Shown here: one piece after another, positions 34,406-42,698 of the stretch | How the letters are laid out: every line of letters starts with the position of its first letter | Numbering within the stretch: the first letter of the stretch is position 1 | From: Streptomyces sp. Ru72 | Lineage (GTDB): Bacteria; Actinomycetota; Actinomycetes; Streptomycetales; Streptomycetaceae | Assembly: GCF_002920635.1 (NCBI RefSeq) | Contig: NZ_PQSR01000053.1 | Span: 1-52,075, forward strand | Direction: 5' to 3' | Length of the DNA stretch: 52,075 nt | Notes under the pieces: model-generated | What the model was told of the DNA's origin: nothing | Databases searched by the model: none | Seen by the model: the letters and a program-made list of their open reading frames with translations, nothing else | Position numbers and translations under genes: made by a program

Positions 34406-34435
34406 CTGACCTGGTGCGGACCGAGGCAGTATGAT
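34406..34435 (+). promoter_or_regulatory. Candidate promoter of the SRAP gene
   Basis: CTGACC at 34406-34411 and TATGAT at 34430-34435, with an 18-base spacer, resemble a housekeeping promoter about 35 bases upstream of the ATG. No LexA-type SOS palindrome was found between it and the gene. The rest of the 240-base divergent gap toward the DUF4132 gene shows no further feature. Confidence 0.45.
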
Positions 34436-34469
34436 CTAGTATCTCCCCAGGTCAGAGGGGTGGTTTGGT

Positions 34470-35207
34470 ATGTGCGGTCGATATGTCTCCACCCGTGGCC
34501 CCCAGGATCTCGTACGACTGTTCAGGGTCACCGACTGGGACGAGCGGGACGACCTGCCGCCGAGCTGGAACGTCGCTCCGACGGACGACGTGTGGGCGGT
34601 TCTCGAACGCGCCCCTCGCGGCTCGGGAGCCGTCCGACGGCAGTTGCGCCCGCTGCGGTGGGGCCTGGTGCCCTCCTGGGCGAAGGACCCGAAGATCGGC
34701 GCCAGGATGATCAACGCGCGGATGGAGACGGTGCACGAGAAGCCCGCCTTCCGCACGGCCTTCCTCAGACGGCGCTGTCTGCTGCCCGCCGACGGCTTCT
34801 ACGAGTGGCAGCAGGTGCCGGCCGGCGACAGGCACAAGGGAAAGGCCCGCAAACAGCCGTACTTCATCACCCCTCAGGACGGCGAGGTCATGGCCCTGGC
34901 AGGGCTGTACGAGTTCTGGCGCGACCCGTCGGCGCCCGAGGACGACGACTCCGCCTGGTGGACGACCTGCACCATCCTCACCACGGAGGCCGCCGACGCC
35001 GCGGGCCGTGTCCACCCGCGGATGCCGCTTGCCGTGGCCCGCGGCCACCAGGACGCCTGGCTCGACCCCGCGCACCAGGACCCGGCCCGGCTGCGCGCCC
35101 TGCTGGACCCTCCCGCGGACGGCCGTCTGGACGCCCGCCCCGTCTCCGCGGCCGTCAACGACGTCCGGAACAACGGACCTCAGCTGCTGGAGCGAGTCGA
35201 GGCGTAG
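34470..35207 (+). CDS. SRAP/YedK-family DNA abasic-site crosslinking protein
   Basis: 245 residues. The start MCGRY is diagnostic, since after Met removal the N-terminal Cys (C2) forms the covalent link to an abasic site in single-stranded DNA. Other family residues are visible: N34 (PSWNVAPT), E112 (ADGFYEW) and the His of VHPRMP near residue 187. It shields stalled abasic sites and belongs to DNA repair in the cytoplasm. Single gene with its own likely promoter. No repair genes adjoin it. Confidence 0.93.
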   Translation: MCGRYVSTRGPQDLVRLFRVTDWDERDDLPPSWNVAPTDDVWAVLERAPRGSGAVRRQLRPLRWGLVPSWAKDPKIGARMINARMETVHEKPAFRTAFLRRRCLLPADGFYEWQQVPAGDRHKGKARKQPYFITPQDGEVMALAGLYEFWRDPSAPEDDDSAWWTTCTILTTEAADAAGRVHPRMPLAVARGHQDAWLDPAHQDPARLRALLDPPADGRLDARPVSAAVNDVRNNGPQLLERVEA

Positions 35208-35295
35208 GCTCCGACGGCACGACGCCCGTCGGCACATTCGCTCGTATGCTGGTCCCCGAATCGCTCAAACGAACATTCAAGGGCGGGGAGGCCCC

Positions 35296-36387
35296 ATGCG
35301 TGAGCCGGTCGACCTCAGGCGTCGGCGGATCCTGGCCGCGGTGCAGTCGCGCGGTGCTGCGCGGGTGCGGGACCTCGCCGCCGAGCTCCAGGTGTCCGTG
35401 GTGACGATCCGCCGGGACGTGGAGGAGCTGACCCGTGAGGGGAAGCTGCGGCGCGGTCACGGGGTGGTCCGCTCCACGCTTCCCGCCCAGGAGGTGCCGG
35501 GCACCCCTGTCGCGGACGGCGACACGGTCGCCGTGGTGGTGCCCGAGCGGCATTCGTACCTCTACGAGACCCTGCACGGCGCCCGCACCGCGCTGGAGGA
35601 GGCGGGCCTGCGCATCGCCCTGCACATCGCGCCGCAGGTGCCCGGAGCGGAGCGCCCGCAGGTGGAGCGGGCGCTGGCGGAGGGTGTACGCGGTGTTCTC
35701 CTCGCGCCGCGGTGGCGCACTCCGGCGGCGGAGGAGGCCGACCACGAGTGGCTCGCGGACCTGGGCGTGCCGACGGTGCTGATGGAACGGCGGCCCCGCA
35801 AGGGCAGCGCCCTGCACGCGATGGACTCGGTGTGCTCGGACCACTGGTACGGCGCCCATCTCGCCGTGCAGCACCTGGTGGGGCTCGGGCACCGGCGGAT
35901 CGTCTTCGCGACACGGGACGACAGCCCCACCGCACGCACCCTGAGGGCCGCCCTGGGTGAGGTCGCCGAGGCGCATCCGCTCGTCGAGGAGTGGGCCTGG
36001 GCGCTCAGTTCGCCCGCGGCCGGGGAGGGCGCGCCGACGGACCTGGCCGCTCTGCTGCGCAAGGTGGGGGCCACCGCGGCCGTGCTGCACGGCGACGTCG
36101 ACGCTCTGATGCTCGTCCAGCAGCTCGCCGAGAACGGGGTGCGGGTCCCCCAGGACTGCTCGGTGGTGGCCTACGACGACGTGGTGGCAGGGCTCGGCAC
36201 CCCACGCCTGACCGCCGTCTCGCCGCCCAAGGGGGAGGTGGGCCGCGTCGCCGCCGAACTGCTGCTGCGCCGGCTCGGGGGCTCGGCCGGCGGGGCGCTC
36301 CCGTCCGTGCAGCGCATCGAGTTGCTGCCCACGCTGAGGGTCCGCGACTCCGCCGGTGAGCCCCCGCGCGCGGAGATGAGCGTTTGA
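35296..36387 (+). CDS. Sugar-operon repressor: DeoR-type HTH fused to LacI-type ligand domain
   Basis: 363 residues, ATG after GGGGAGG. Residues ~5-60 are a DeoR-like winged helix (RRRRILAAVQSRGAARVRDL, then SVVTIRRDVEELTREGKLRR). From ~75 a periplasmic-binding-protein fold follows as in LacI proteins: VAVVVPERHSYLYETLHGA, VQHLVGLGHRRIVFATR and SVVAYDDVVAGLGTPRLTAV. True DeoR proteins instead carry a phosphosugar-isomerase-like domain. It precedes a sugar ABC transporter operon and probably represses it until a sugar binds. Repeats that could be operators lie in the 110 bases downstream. Confidence 0.88.
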   Translation: MREPVDLRRRRILAAVQSRGAARVRDLAAELQVSVVTIRRDVEELTREGKLRRGHGVVRSTLPAQEVPGTPVADGDTVAVVVPERHSYLYETLHGARTALEEAGLRIALHIAPQVPGAERPQVERALAEGVRGVLLAPRWRTPAAEEADHEWLADLGVPTVLMERRPRKGSALHAMDSVCSDHWYGAHLAVQHLVGLGHRRIVFATRDDSPTARTLRAALGEVAEAHPLVEEWAWALSSPAAGEGAPTDLAALLRKVGATAAVLHGDVDALMLVQQLAENGVRVPQDCSVVAYDDVVAGLGTPRLTAVSPPKGEVGRVAAELLLRRLGGSAGGALPSVQRIELLPTLRVRDSAGEPPRAEMSV

Positions 36388-36425
36388 CCGTTTCATTTTC
36401 TTCTGATCGATCTCTTGACCGTTTC
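36384..36425 (+). promoter_or_regulatory. Pair of identical 11-base direct repeats upstream of the ABC operon
   Basis: TTGACCGTTTC occurs at 36384-36394, overlapping the repressor stop codon, and again at 36415-36425, exactly 31 bases (three helical turns) apart. The surroundings are unusually AT-rich for this genome. The TTGACC of the second copy can serve as a -35, with GAGGAT as a poor -10 after 17 bases. Likely operator and promoter for the transporter genes. Confidence 0.6.
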
Positions 36426-36463
36426 TTGTCCGGCCGTGAGGATTCCCGTGTCTCGAACAGGTC

Positions 36464-36479
36464 GTGTCCGTACGGACAC
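36464..36479. promoter_or_regulatory. Perfect 16-base palindrome before the substrate-binding protein gene
   Basis: GTGTCCGTACGGACAC is a perfect palindrome ending 20 bases before the ATG at 36500, just upstream of the GGGAGG ribosome site. It could be a repressor operator downstream of the transcription start, or an mRNA hairpin at the 5-prime end. Confidence 0.5.
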
Positions 36480-36499
36480 CAGCAGCCACGGGAGGCGCC

Positions 36500-37831
36500 A
36501 TGCCTGGTCGACAGAGCCGTCGATCCGTGCTCGCCGCGATGGCCGCACTACCGCTGACAGGGGCCGTGAGCGCCTGCAGCGGCTCGGCGGGCTCCCCGTC
36601 GCGCGGCACCGGCAGGACCACCCGCATCACCTTCTGGTCCGCCCTGCGCGGCAGCCAGGAGGTGGTGGACGCGTTCAATCGCACGCACGACCGCATCCAG
36701 GTCGACTTCCAGCAGATCCCCTCCGGAGGACAGGGCGGCTACGCCAAACTCAGCAACGCCGCCCGGGCCGGCAACGCACCCGACGTCGCCACCATCGAGT
36801 ACCCACAAGTCCCCGGCTTCGCCATCGACGGCGTCGCCCGTGACATCACCGCGCTCGTCAGCGACACCCTGCGCGCCAAACTGCTCCCGCAAGCCCTCGG
36901 CCTGACCACCTTTCAGGGGCGGGTGTTCAGCGTCCCGCTCGACGTCGAGCCGATGGTCATGCACTACCGGGCGGACCTGTTCGAGCAGTACGGACTCCAC
37001 GTGCCGCGTACCTGGGAGGAGTTCGCGGACCTGGCCCGCACCGTCAGGCGCAAGGCCCCGGGGCGGCGGCTGGTGCTGTTCCCCACCGACGGGGCCACGC
37101 AGTTCGCCGCGTACTCCTGGCAGGCGGGCGCACACTGGTTCGACACCTCCCACGGCGCCTGGAACGTCTCCCTCGCCGACGCCCCCACCCGGCGCGTCGC
37201 GGCGTACTGGCAGCGGCTGATCGACGACGCCGTCGTGTTCATGAACGCCGTCGAAAGCCGGCAGTCCGACGCGCAGATCGGCAACGGACTGGTCCTCACC
37301 CGGCTGAGCGGCGCCTGGGACGCCGGTGCCCAGATGAAGGCGCGGCCCGCGCAGAAGGGCCGGTGGCGGATCGCCCCGCTGCCCCAGTGGGACACCGGCC
37401 GGCCCCACGTCGGCACGCACGGCGGCTCCACCTTCGCCGTCACCAAGGACAGCAAGCACCCCGAGGCCGCCATGGAGTTCATCGAGTGGCAGGTCTCCCA
37501 CCCGGACGCGCTGCGCGCCCGCCTCTCCAGCGGCACCAGCAGCCAGTACCCGGCGGCCTCCGCACTCGTCGCCGTGGGACGCGCCGCCTTCGACCGGTCG
37601 TACTACGGCGGCCAGGACATCTACCGACTCTTCGAGCAGGAGGCCCACAAGATCCGCGACGGCTGGGTCTGGGGACCCCGCATGACCGCCACCGGGAGGG
37701 TCATGCAGGACTCCTTCGCTCGAGTCGGCGCCGGCCAGGGCACCCTCATCGACGCCGTGCGCGCGGCTCAGGACGGCACCATGCCCGACCTGAAGGCCCT
37801 GGGCCTGTCCACCACCCAGCACAGCACCTGA
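36500..37831 (+). CDS. ABC sugar transporter substrate-binding lipoprotein
   Basis: 443 residues from the ATG preceded by GGGAGG. Signal RQSRRSVLAAMAALPLTG with lipobox ending at C26 (AVSAC), so it is lipid-anchored outside the membrane. The family-1 (MalE-like) solute-binding fold shows TRITFWSALRG, the DVATIEYPQVPGFA hinge, VFSVPLDVEPMVMHYRADLF and EFADLARTVRR. It is followed by two MalF/MalG-type permeases; no ATPase is encoded, as usual in Streptomyces where a shared MsiK ATPase serves such systems. The substrate is probably an oligosaccharide or uronide, judging from the downstream enzymes. Confidence 0.92.
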   Translation: MPGRQSRRSVLAAMAALPLTGAVSACSGSAGSPSRGTGRTTRITFWSALRGSQEVVDAFNRTHDRIQVDFQQIPSGGQGGYAKLSNAARAGNAPDVATIEYPQVPGFAIDGVARDITALVSDTLRAKLLPQALGLTTFQGRVFSVPLDVEPMVMHYRADLFEQYGLHVPRTWEEFADLARTVRRKAPGRRLVLFPTDGATQFAAYSWQAGAHWFDTSHGAWNVSLADAPTRRVAAYWQRLIDDAVVFMNAVESRQSDAQIGNGLVLTRLSGAWDAGAQMKARPAQKGRWRIAPLPQWDTGRPHVGTHGGSTFAVTKDSKHPEAAMEFIEWQVSHPDALRARLSSGTSSQYPAASALVAVGRAAFDRSYYGGQDIYRLFEQEAHKIRDGWVWGPRMTATGRVMQDSFARVGAGQGTLIDAVRAAQDGTMPDLKALGLSTTQHST

Positions 37832-37857
37832 GCCGCCCGAAAGGCAGGTGACGCCCC

Positions 37858-38835
37858 ATGACCGCGACCACCCCGCACGCCCCGGCCACCACGCTCCGCA
37901 CCGCCGCCCCGGCCACCGCCGGCCGCACCCGCAGGGCCGCCGGGCACCGTCGACTCGCCGCCTGCGCCGCCCTGATGGCGCCCTTCTTCGCCCTGCTCGT
38001 CACCGTCTTCCTGATCCCCGTCGGCACCGCCGTCTACCTCAGCTTCTACAGCGACGACCATCCCGGTCTCGGCTTCGGCCCCGGCCGCACGGTCTTCGTC
38101 GGGCTGCGCAGCTACGCTGCCGTCCTCACCGACCCGACCTTCCTGTCCGGGCTCGGCACGGTCGCCCTGTACTGCCTGGTCTACATCCCCGTCATGGTCG
38201 TCGGGGCGCTCGCACTCGCGCTGCTGCTGGACTCCGGCGTGGTACGCCTGCGCGCCTGGGCCCAGCTCGGGCTCTTCCTGCCGCATGCCGTGCCCGGCAT
38301 CATCGCGGCCCTGATCTGGCTCTACCTCTACACGCCGGGCATCAGCCCCGTCATCGCCCTGTTCGCCAAGGCCGACATCACCATCGACTTCCTCGGCCTG
38401 CACACGGTGCTGCCCTCCATGGTGAACATCGCCCTGTGGAGCAACCTCGGCTACAACATGGTCGTCTTCTACGCCGCTCTGCAGGCCGTGCCCCGCGAGG
38501 TGATCGAGGCGTCCGTCGTCGACGGCGCAGGACCGGTGCGCACGGCCCTGCAGGTCAAGACGCCCCTGGTGCGCGCCTCCATCGTGACGGTGGCCATGTT
38601 CACCCTCATCTGGGGACTGCAGCTGTTCACCGAGCCGATGCTGCTCAGCCAGTCCTCACCGATGATCAACTCTCGCTTCTCGCCGAGCATGTACATCTAC
38701 GACGCGGCCTTCACCCGCAACAACTACAGCCTGGCGGCGGCCGCCTCGGTCGTCCTGCTGCTGTGCACCGTCGCCCTGTCCTACGGCGTCACCCGCTTCA
38801 CCAGCCGCTCCGCGACCGCCGAGGAGGCCCGATGA
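37858..38835 (+). CDS. ABC sugar transporter permease, MalF type
   Basis: 325 residues with six membrane helices after a 40-residue basic cytoplasmic leader (RAAGHRRLAACAALMAPFFA onward). The EAA loop that docks the ATPase is seen as EVIEASVVDGAGPVRTALQV. It starts 26 bases after the binding-protein stop and ends in a four-base overlap with the MalG-type gene. It forms the heterodimeric channel with that protein. Confidence 0.93.
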   Translation: MTATTPHAPATTLRTAAPATAGRTRRAAGHRRLAACAALMAPFFALLVTVFLIPVGTAVYLSFYSDDHPGLGFGPGRTVFVGLRSYAAVLTDPTFLSGLGTVALYCLVYIPVMVVGALALALLLDSGVVRLRAWAQLGLFLPHAVPGIIAALIWLYLYTPGISPVIALFAKADITIDFLGLHTVLPSMVNIALWSNLGYNMVVFYAALQAVPREVIEASVVDGAGPVRTALQVKTPLVRASIVTVAMFTLIWGLQLFTEPMLLSQSSPMINSRFSPSMYIYDAAFTRNNYSLAAAASVVLLLCTVALSYGVTRFTSRSATAEEAR

Positions 38836-39695
38836 GCGCCGCCGGCACCACCCTCCCACGCCATCGGCTGCTCGGCCGGGCCACCGTCAACGCCGTGGTC
38901 GCGCTGTCCGTGCTGTACACCCTGCTGCCCGTACTGTGGCTGGTCCTCGCCGCGGGGAAGACCAGGGACGCGCTGTTCGGCAGCGACCTGCTGTCCCTGA
39001 AGGACTTCTCCTTCCTGGCGAACCTGCACGACCTGTTCGCCATGGACGAGGGCCGGTACGGCCGCTGGTACCTCAACAGCCTGCTCTACGCGGTCGTCGG
39101 CGCCGCGCTCGGCGCCCTGATCAGCGTGGCCTGCGGGTACGCCTTCGACAAGTACCGCTTCCGGCACAAGGAGAAGCTGTTCGGCCTGGTTCTCGCGGCG
39201 GTGATGGTCCCGCAGACCGTCCTCGCGCTGCCGCTGTACCTGATGGCCTCCGGCACCGGCCTGGTCAACACCTTCTGGGCGGTGTTCATCCCGGTCCTGT
39301 TCAACCCGTTCGGCGTCTACCTGGGCCGCATCTTCAGCCAGGGCTACGTGCCCGACGAGGTCCTGGAGGCCGCGCGCATGGACGGCGCCGGCGAACTGAC
39401 CACGTACGTCAGGGTGGCGCTGCGCATGCTCGGTCCCGGCCTGGTGACCGTGTTCCTCTTCCAGCTCACCGCCATCTGGAACAACTTCTTCCTGCCCATG
39501 GTGATGCTGTCGAACCAGGACCTGTATCCCGTCAGCCTGGGCCTGTACACCTGGAACAGCTCGGCCTCCGTGTCACCCGAGTACTACCCCGTGGTGATCA
39601 TGGGCTCGCTGCTGGCCGTCCTCCCGCTGATCCTCGCCTTCGCCCTGCTGCAGCGCTTCTGGCGCGGCGGACTGACCGCCGGCGCCGTCAAGTAG
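38832..39695 (+). CDS. ABC sugar transporter permease, MalG type
   Basis: 287 residues from the ATG overlapping the preceding stop. Six helices. The EAA loop reads EVLEAARMDGAGELTTYVRV. Typical CUT1 features are the N-terminal LSVLYTLLPVLWLVLAA and a C-terminal RFWRGGLTAGAVK. The longer open frame upstream lies inside the MalF-type gene and is not coding in that frame. Confidence 0.93.
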   Translation: MSAAGTTLPRHRLLGRATVNAVVALSVLYTLLPVLWLVLAAGKTRDALFGSDLLSLKDFSFLANLHDLFAMDEGRYGRWYLNSLLYAVVGAALGALISVACGYAFDKYRFRHKEKLFGLVLAAVMVPQTVLALPLYLMASGTGLVNTFWAVFIPVLFNPFGVYLGRIFSQGYVPDEVLEAARMDGAGELTTYVRVALRMLGPGLVTVFLFQLTAIWNNFFLPMVMLSNQDLYPVSLGLYTWNSSASVSPEYYPVVIMGSLLAVLPLILAFALLQRFWRGGLTAGAVK

Positions 39696-39751
39696 CCCTT
39701 CTCGCAGGAGTTCCCCGAACAGCCCCTCCCGTCAGGAGTTCCCGCACCGAC

Positions 39752-40783
39752 ATGACCGTCTCGACGCCAGGACCCGGCTTCCGCCCCCGTGCCGCCCTCG
39801 CCATGTCCGCGAAGGCCGCCGCCGCCGTCCTCGACCGCGAGTCGCTGGACGCGCTCGCCGCGCTCTGCGATCTCGCCCCGCCGCCCGTCCTGGACGACTT
39901 CACCACACCCCGGGCCCGGGCCGTCCTCGCCGACGTCGACCTGCTGGTCACCGGCTGGGGCTGCCCCCCGCTCGACGAGGTCACGCTCGCGGCGGCGCCC
40001 CGGCTGCGGGCGGTCGTGCACACCGCGGGCAGCGTCCGCGGCCACATCACCGACGCCTGCTGGGAGCGCGGCATCGACGTGTCCTCCGCCGCCTCCGCCA
40101 ACGCCGTCCCGGTCGCCGAGTACACCCTCGCGATGATCCTCCTCACCGGCAAGCACGTCCTGGAACGCGCCCGCGCCTACCGCGCCACGCGCACCCGCGA
40201 CGACTGGCTGCGCACCTCCCGCACCATCGGCAACCACCGCCGCACCATCGGCATCCTGTCCGCATCGCTCACCGGCCGCCGCGTCATCGAACTGCTCCGC
40301 CCGTACGACCTCCACGTCCTCCTGCACGACCCGTACGTCACCGACGCCGACGCCGCAGAACTCGGCGTGGAACGGGTCGAGTTGGACGAGCTGTTCACCC
40401 GCGGCGACACCGTCAGCGTGCACACCCCGCTGCTGCCCGCCACCCGCGGCCTGGTCAGCCGCGAACTGCTCGAGTCGATGCGTCCCGGCGCCGTTCTGAT
40501 CAACACCGCCCGGGGCGCGGTCGTCGACCAGGACGCGCTCACGGAAGCCGCCGTGGCCGGCCGCATCCGGGCCGTCGTCGACGTCACCGAGCCCGAAGTC
40601 CTGCCGCCCGAACACCCGTTGTGGGACTGCGACAACGTTCTCATCACCCCCCACCTGGCCGGCTCCCAGGGCAACGAGTGGCGCCGCCTCGCCGACCTCG
40701 CCCTCGCGGAGACCGCGCGGTGGGCCTCCGGGGCCGGCTTCCTGCATCCCGTACGACGCGAAAGGCTGGCCTTCCAGGCATGA
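39752..40783 (+). CDS. D-isomer-specific 2-hydroxyacid dehydrogenase family protein
   Basis: 343 residues, 56 bases after the permease stop. Catalytic triad segments are present: NTARGAVVD (Arg), TEPEVLPPEHPLW (Glu) and ITPHLAGS (His). The NAD loop is altered: the usual GIxGxGxxGR reads GILSASLTGR (167-176), with Ser at 170 and 172, so two of the three loop glycines are gone. Related actinobacterial proteins often have Ser at the second place only. It probably reduces or oxidises an alpha-keto/hydroxy acid derived from the imported sugar acid; specificity is unknown. Stop overlaps the next start (ATGA). Confidence 0.85.
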   Translation: MTVSTPGPGFRPRAALAMSAKAAAAVLDRESLDALAALCDLAPPPVLDDFTTPRARAVLADVDLLVTGWGCPPLDEVTLAAAPRLRAVVHTAGSVRGHITDACWERGIDVSSAASANAVPVAEYTLAMILLTGKHVLERARAYRATRTRDDWLRTSRTIGNHRRTIGILSASLTGRRVIELLRPYDLHVLLHDPYVTDADAAELGVERVELDELFTRGDTVSVHTPLLPATRGLVSRELLESMRPGAVLINTARGAVVDQDALTEAAVAGRIRAVVDVTEPEVLPPEHPLWDCDNVLITPHLAGSQGNEWRRLADLALAETARWASGAGFLHPVRRERLAFQA

Positions 40784-42681
40784 GCATCCCCGGCACCGCC
40801 TTCGAACTCCCCCCTGAGAACCACGAGTCGAGCCCGTACACGGGATACACGCGGGCCCACTGGGAGGCCGTCGCCGACGGGCTGCTCGCGTCCGCGTGGC
40901 GCTGGAGCACTCCGGGCTGCGCCCTGCTCGACCTGCCCGGGCGTCCCTCACGCTCGGGAGTGCGCTCCGACGGACTGGAGGGCTACGCCCGCACGTTCCT
41001 CGCCGCCGCCTTCCGGGTGGCGGGCGCCGCCGGGGACGACCCGCACGGCTGGCTGGAGCGGTACGCGCGCGGCCTCGCCGCCGGTACCCGCACCCCCGGC
41101 CGCGACGACGCCGAGTCCTGGCCGCTGATCCTCGACCACGACGTGCAGGGCCAGCCGATGGTGGAGTCCGCGTCGGTCGCGCTCGGACTGCGGCTGACCG
41201 CGCCCTGGCTGTGGAAGAACCTCGACACGGACGTCCAGGACCGGGCGGAGGCATGGCTGCGCGGGTCGCTGCGCCACACGCCGGCGCCCAACAACTGGTA
41301 CCTCTTCCCGTACACCGTCGCCGGGTTCCTGGAGTCGGTCGGCCGCGGCGACGCGGAGACGGCCGCGGCACGGCAGCGGGCGCTGGACCTGCTGGAGGAG
41401 TGGTACCGGGGCGACGGCTGGTACGCGGACGGTGACGGCCGGGCTTTCGACCACTACAACGGCTGGGCCCTGCACCTGTACCCGGTGCTCGACGCCCACC
41501 TCGCCGGGGACGAGGAGTCGTCCGCCCGCTACGGGGCGCGGCTGCGGGAACACCTGGACGGCTTCTCGCTGATGTTCGGCGCGGACGGCGCGCCTGTGCA
41601 CTTCGGCCGCTCGCTCGCGTACCGCTTCGCCGCGTCGGCCGCCGTCGGCCTGGGTGCCCTCACCGGGCACACCCCGCTGACCCCGGGCACCTCCCGGCGC
41701 CTGGCGAGCGGCAGCCTGCGCTACTTCCTGGAGCACGGCGCACTGGACGACGACGGACTGCTGAGCCTCGGCTGGCACGGCCCGCACGAGGCGACCCTGC
41801 AGACCTACTCGGGTCCCGCGTCCCCGTACTGGGCGTCGAAGGCGTTCGTGTCCCTGCTGGCACCTGCGGACCATCCCCTGTGGACGGCCCGGGAGGAGCC
41901 CGCGCCGGCCGAGGAGGCCGACCGGGTGCTCGCCCTGCCGGCGCCGGGGCTGCTGGTGCAGGCCACCCGGGCCGACGGGATCGTGCGGCTGCACAACCAC
42001 GGCAGCGACCATGTGCGGCCCCACGAGGGCGAGTTCGCCGCCGAGGAGGATCCGCACTACGGGCGCCAGGCGTACTCCACCCGCACCGGGCCCACGGCCC
42101 TCGGGAACATCCCGGACAACCACCTGTCCGTCGAGGTCGAAGGGCGGGGAACCGTACGGCGGCGCGTCCACCCCCTGGGGGCGGGCCACGGCGACGGCTG
42201 GGGCTGGGCCGCCTCGTGGCACCGGCCCGTGTTCGTCTCCGGGCCGCCGATGGTGCCCGGTCTGCGGGTGGAGAGCGTCACGCTGGTCCGCGGACGGTAC
42301 GAACTGCGCGTCCACCGCGTGATCGGCGCCCCGGACGGCGCCCGGGTCGGCCACACCGGCTGGGCCACCGGCCCGGACGAGCCCCTTGTGTCGGCGCTCC
42401 ACGGGCTCCGCGGCTGGGACGAGGGCCCCGAGGCGGTCCCCGCGCCCGGCGGCACCGCCTACGCGCGCTGGGCCCGGGTCCCCCGGCTCACCGGCCGGGC
42501 CGGCGGCACGACCGTGCATGTGTGCCTGGCGAGTCTCACCGCGGAACCCGGCCCGGCGCCCCTGGCGGAGGCGGTCGCCGACGTGAGGGTCGACGACGAC
42601 GGCGTCGAGGTGAGGTGGGCCCACGACGCGGCGCGGTTCCGGGTCGGGTTCCGGCCTTTCGGTGTCTCGCTCCTTCAGTGA
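40780..42681 (+). CDS. DUF2264 family protein (alpha/alpha-toroid, sugar-acid utilisation context)
   Basis: 633 residues, cytoplasmic (no signal). The N-terminal ~370 residues contain the DUF2264 signature segments SPYTGYTRAHWEAVADGLL, NNWYLFPYTVAGFLESVG, GWYADGDGRAFDHYNGWALH and FGRSLAYRFAASAAVG, a helical-barrel region rich in Trp/Tyr as in polysaccharide-acting enzymes. The C-terminal half is beta-rich. Position after a sugar transporter and dehydrogenase suggests cleavage or processing of an imported glycoside, by analogy with unsaturated uronyl hydrolases of similar fold. No activity is established to my knowledge. Confidence 0.8.
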   Translation: MSIPGTAFELPPENHESSPYTGYTRAHWEAVADGLLASAWRWSTPGCALLDLPGRPSRSGVRSDGLEGYARTFLAAAFRVAGAAGDDPHGWLERYARGLAAGTRTPGRDDAESWPLILDHDVQGQPMVESASVALGLRLTAPWLWKNLDTDVQDRAEAWLRGSLRHTPAPNNWYLFPYTVAGFLESVGRGDAETAAARQRALDLLEEWYRGDGWYADGDGRAFDHYNGWALHLYPVLDAHLAGDEESSARYGARLREHLDGFSLMFGADGAPVHFGRSLAYRFAASAAVGLGALTGHTPLTPGTSRRLASGSLRYFLEHGALDDDGLLSLGWHGPHEATLQTYSGPASPYWASKAFVSLLAPADHPLWTAREEPAPAEEADRVLALPAPGLLVQATRADGIVRLHNHGSDHVRPHEGEFAAEEDPHYGRQAYSTRTGPTALGNIPDNHLSVEVEGRGTVRRRVHPLGAGHGDGWGWAASWHRPVFVSGPPMVPGLRVESVTLVRGRYELRVHRVIGAPDGARVGHTGWATGPDEPLVSALHGLRGWDEGPEAVPAPGGTAYARWARVPRLTGRAGGTTVHVCLASLTAEPGPAPLAEAVADVRVDDDGVEVRWAHDAARFRVGFRPFGVSLLQ

Positions 42682-42698
42682 GTGATGGTGGCGGGTCG

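Noticed and set aside
34229..34469. SOS (LexA) box controlling the SRAP gene
   Set aside because: No GAAC-N-GTTC-like palindrome is present in the divergent region; only a plain promoter was found.
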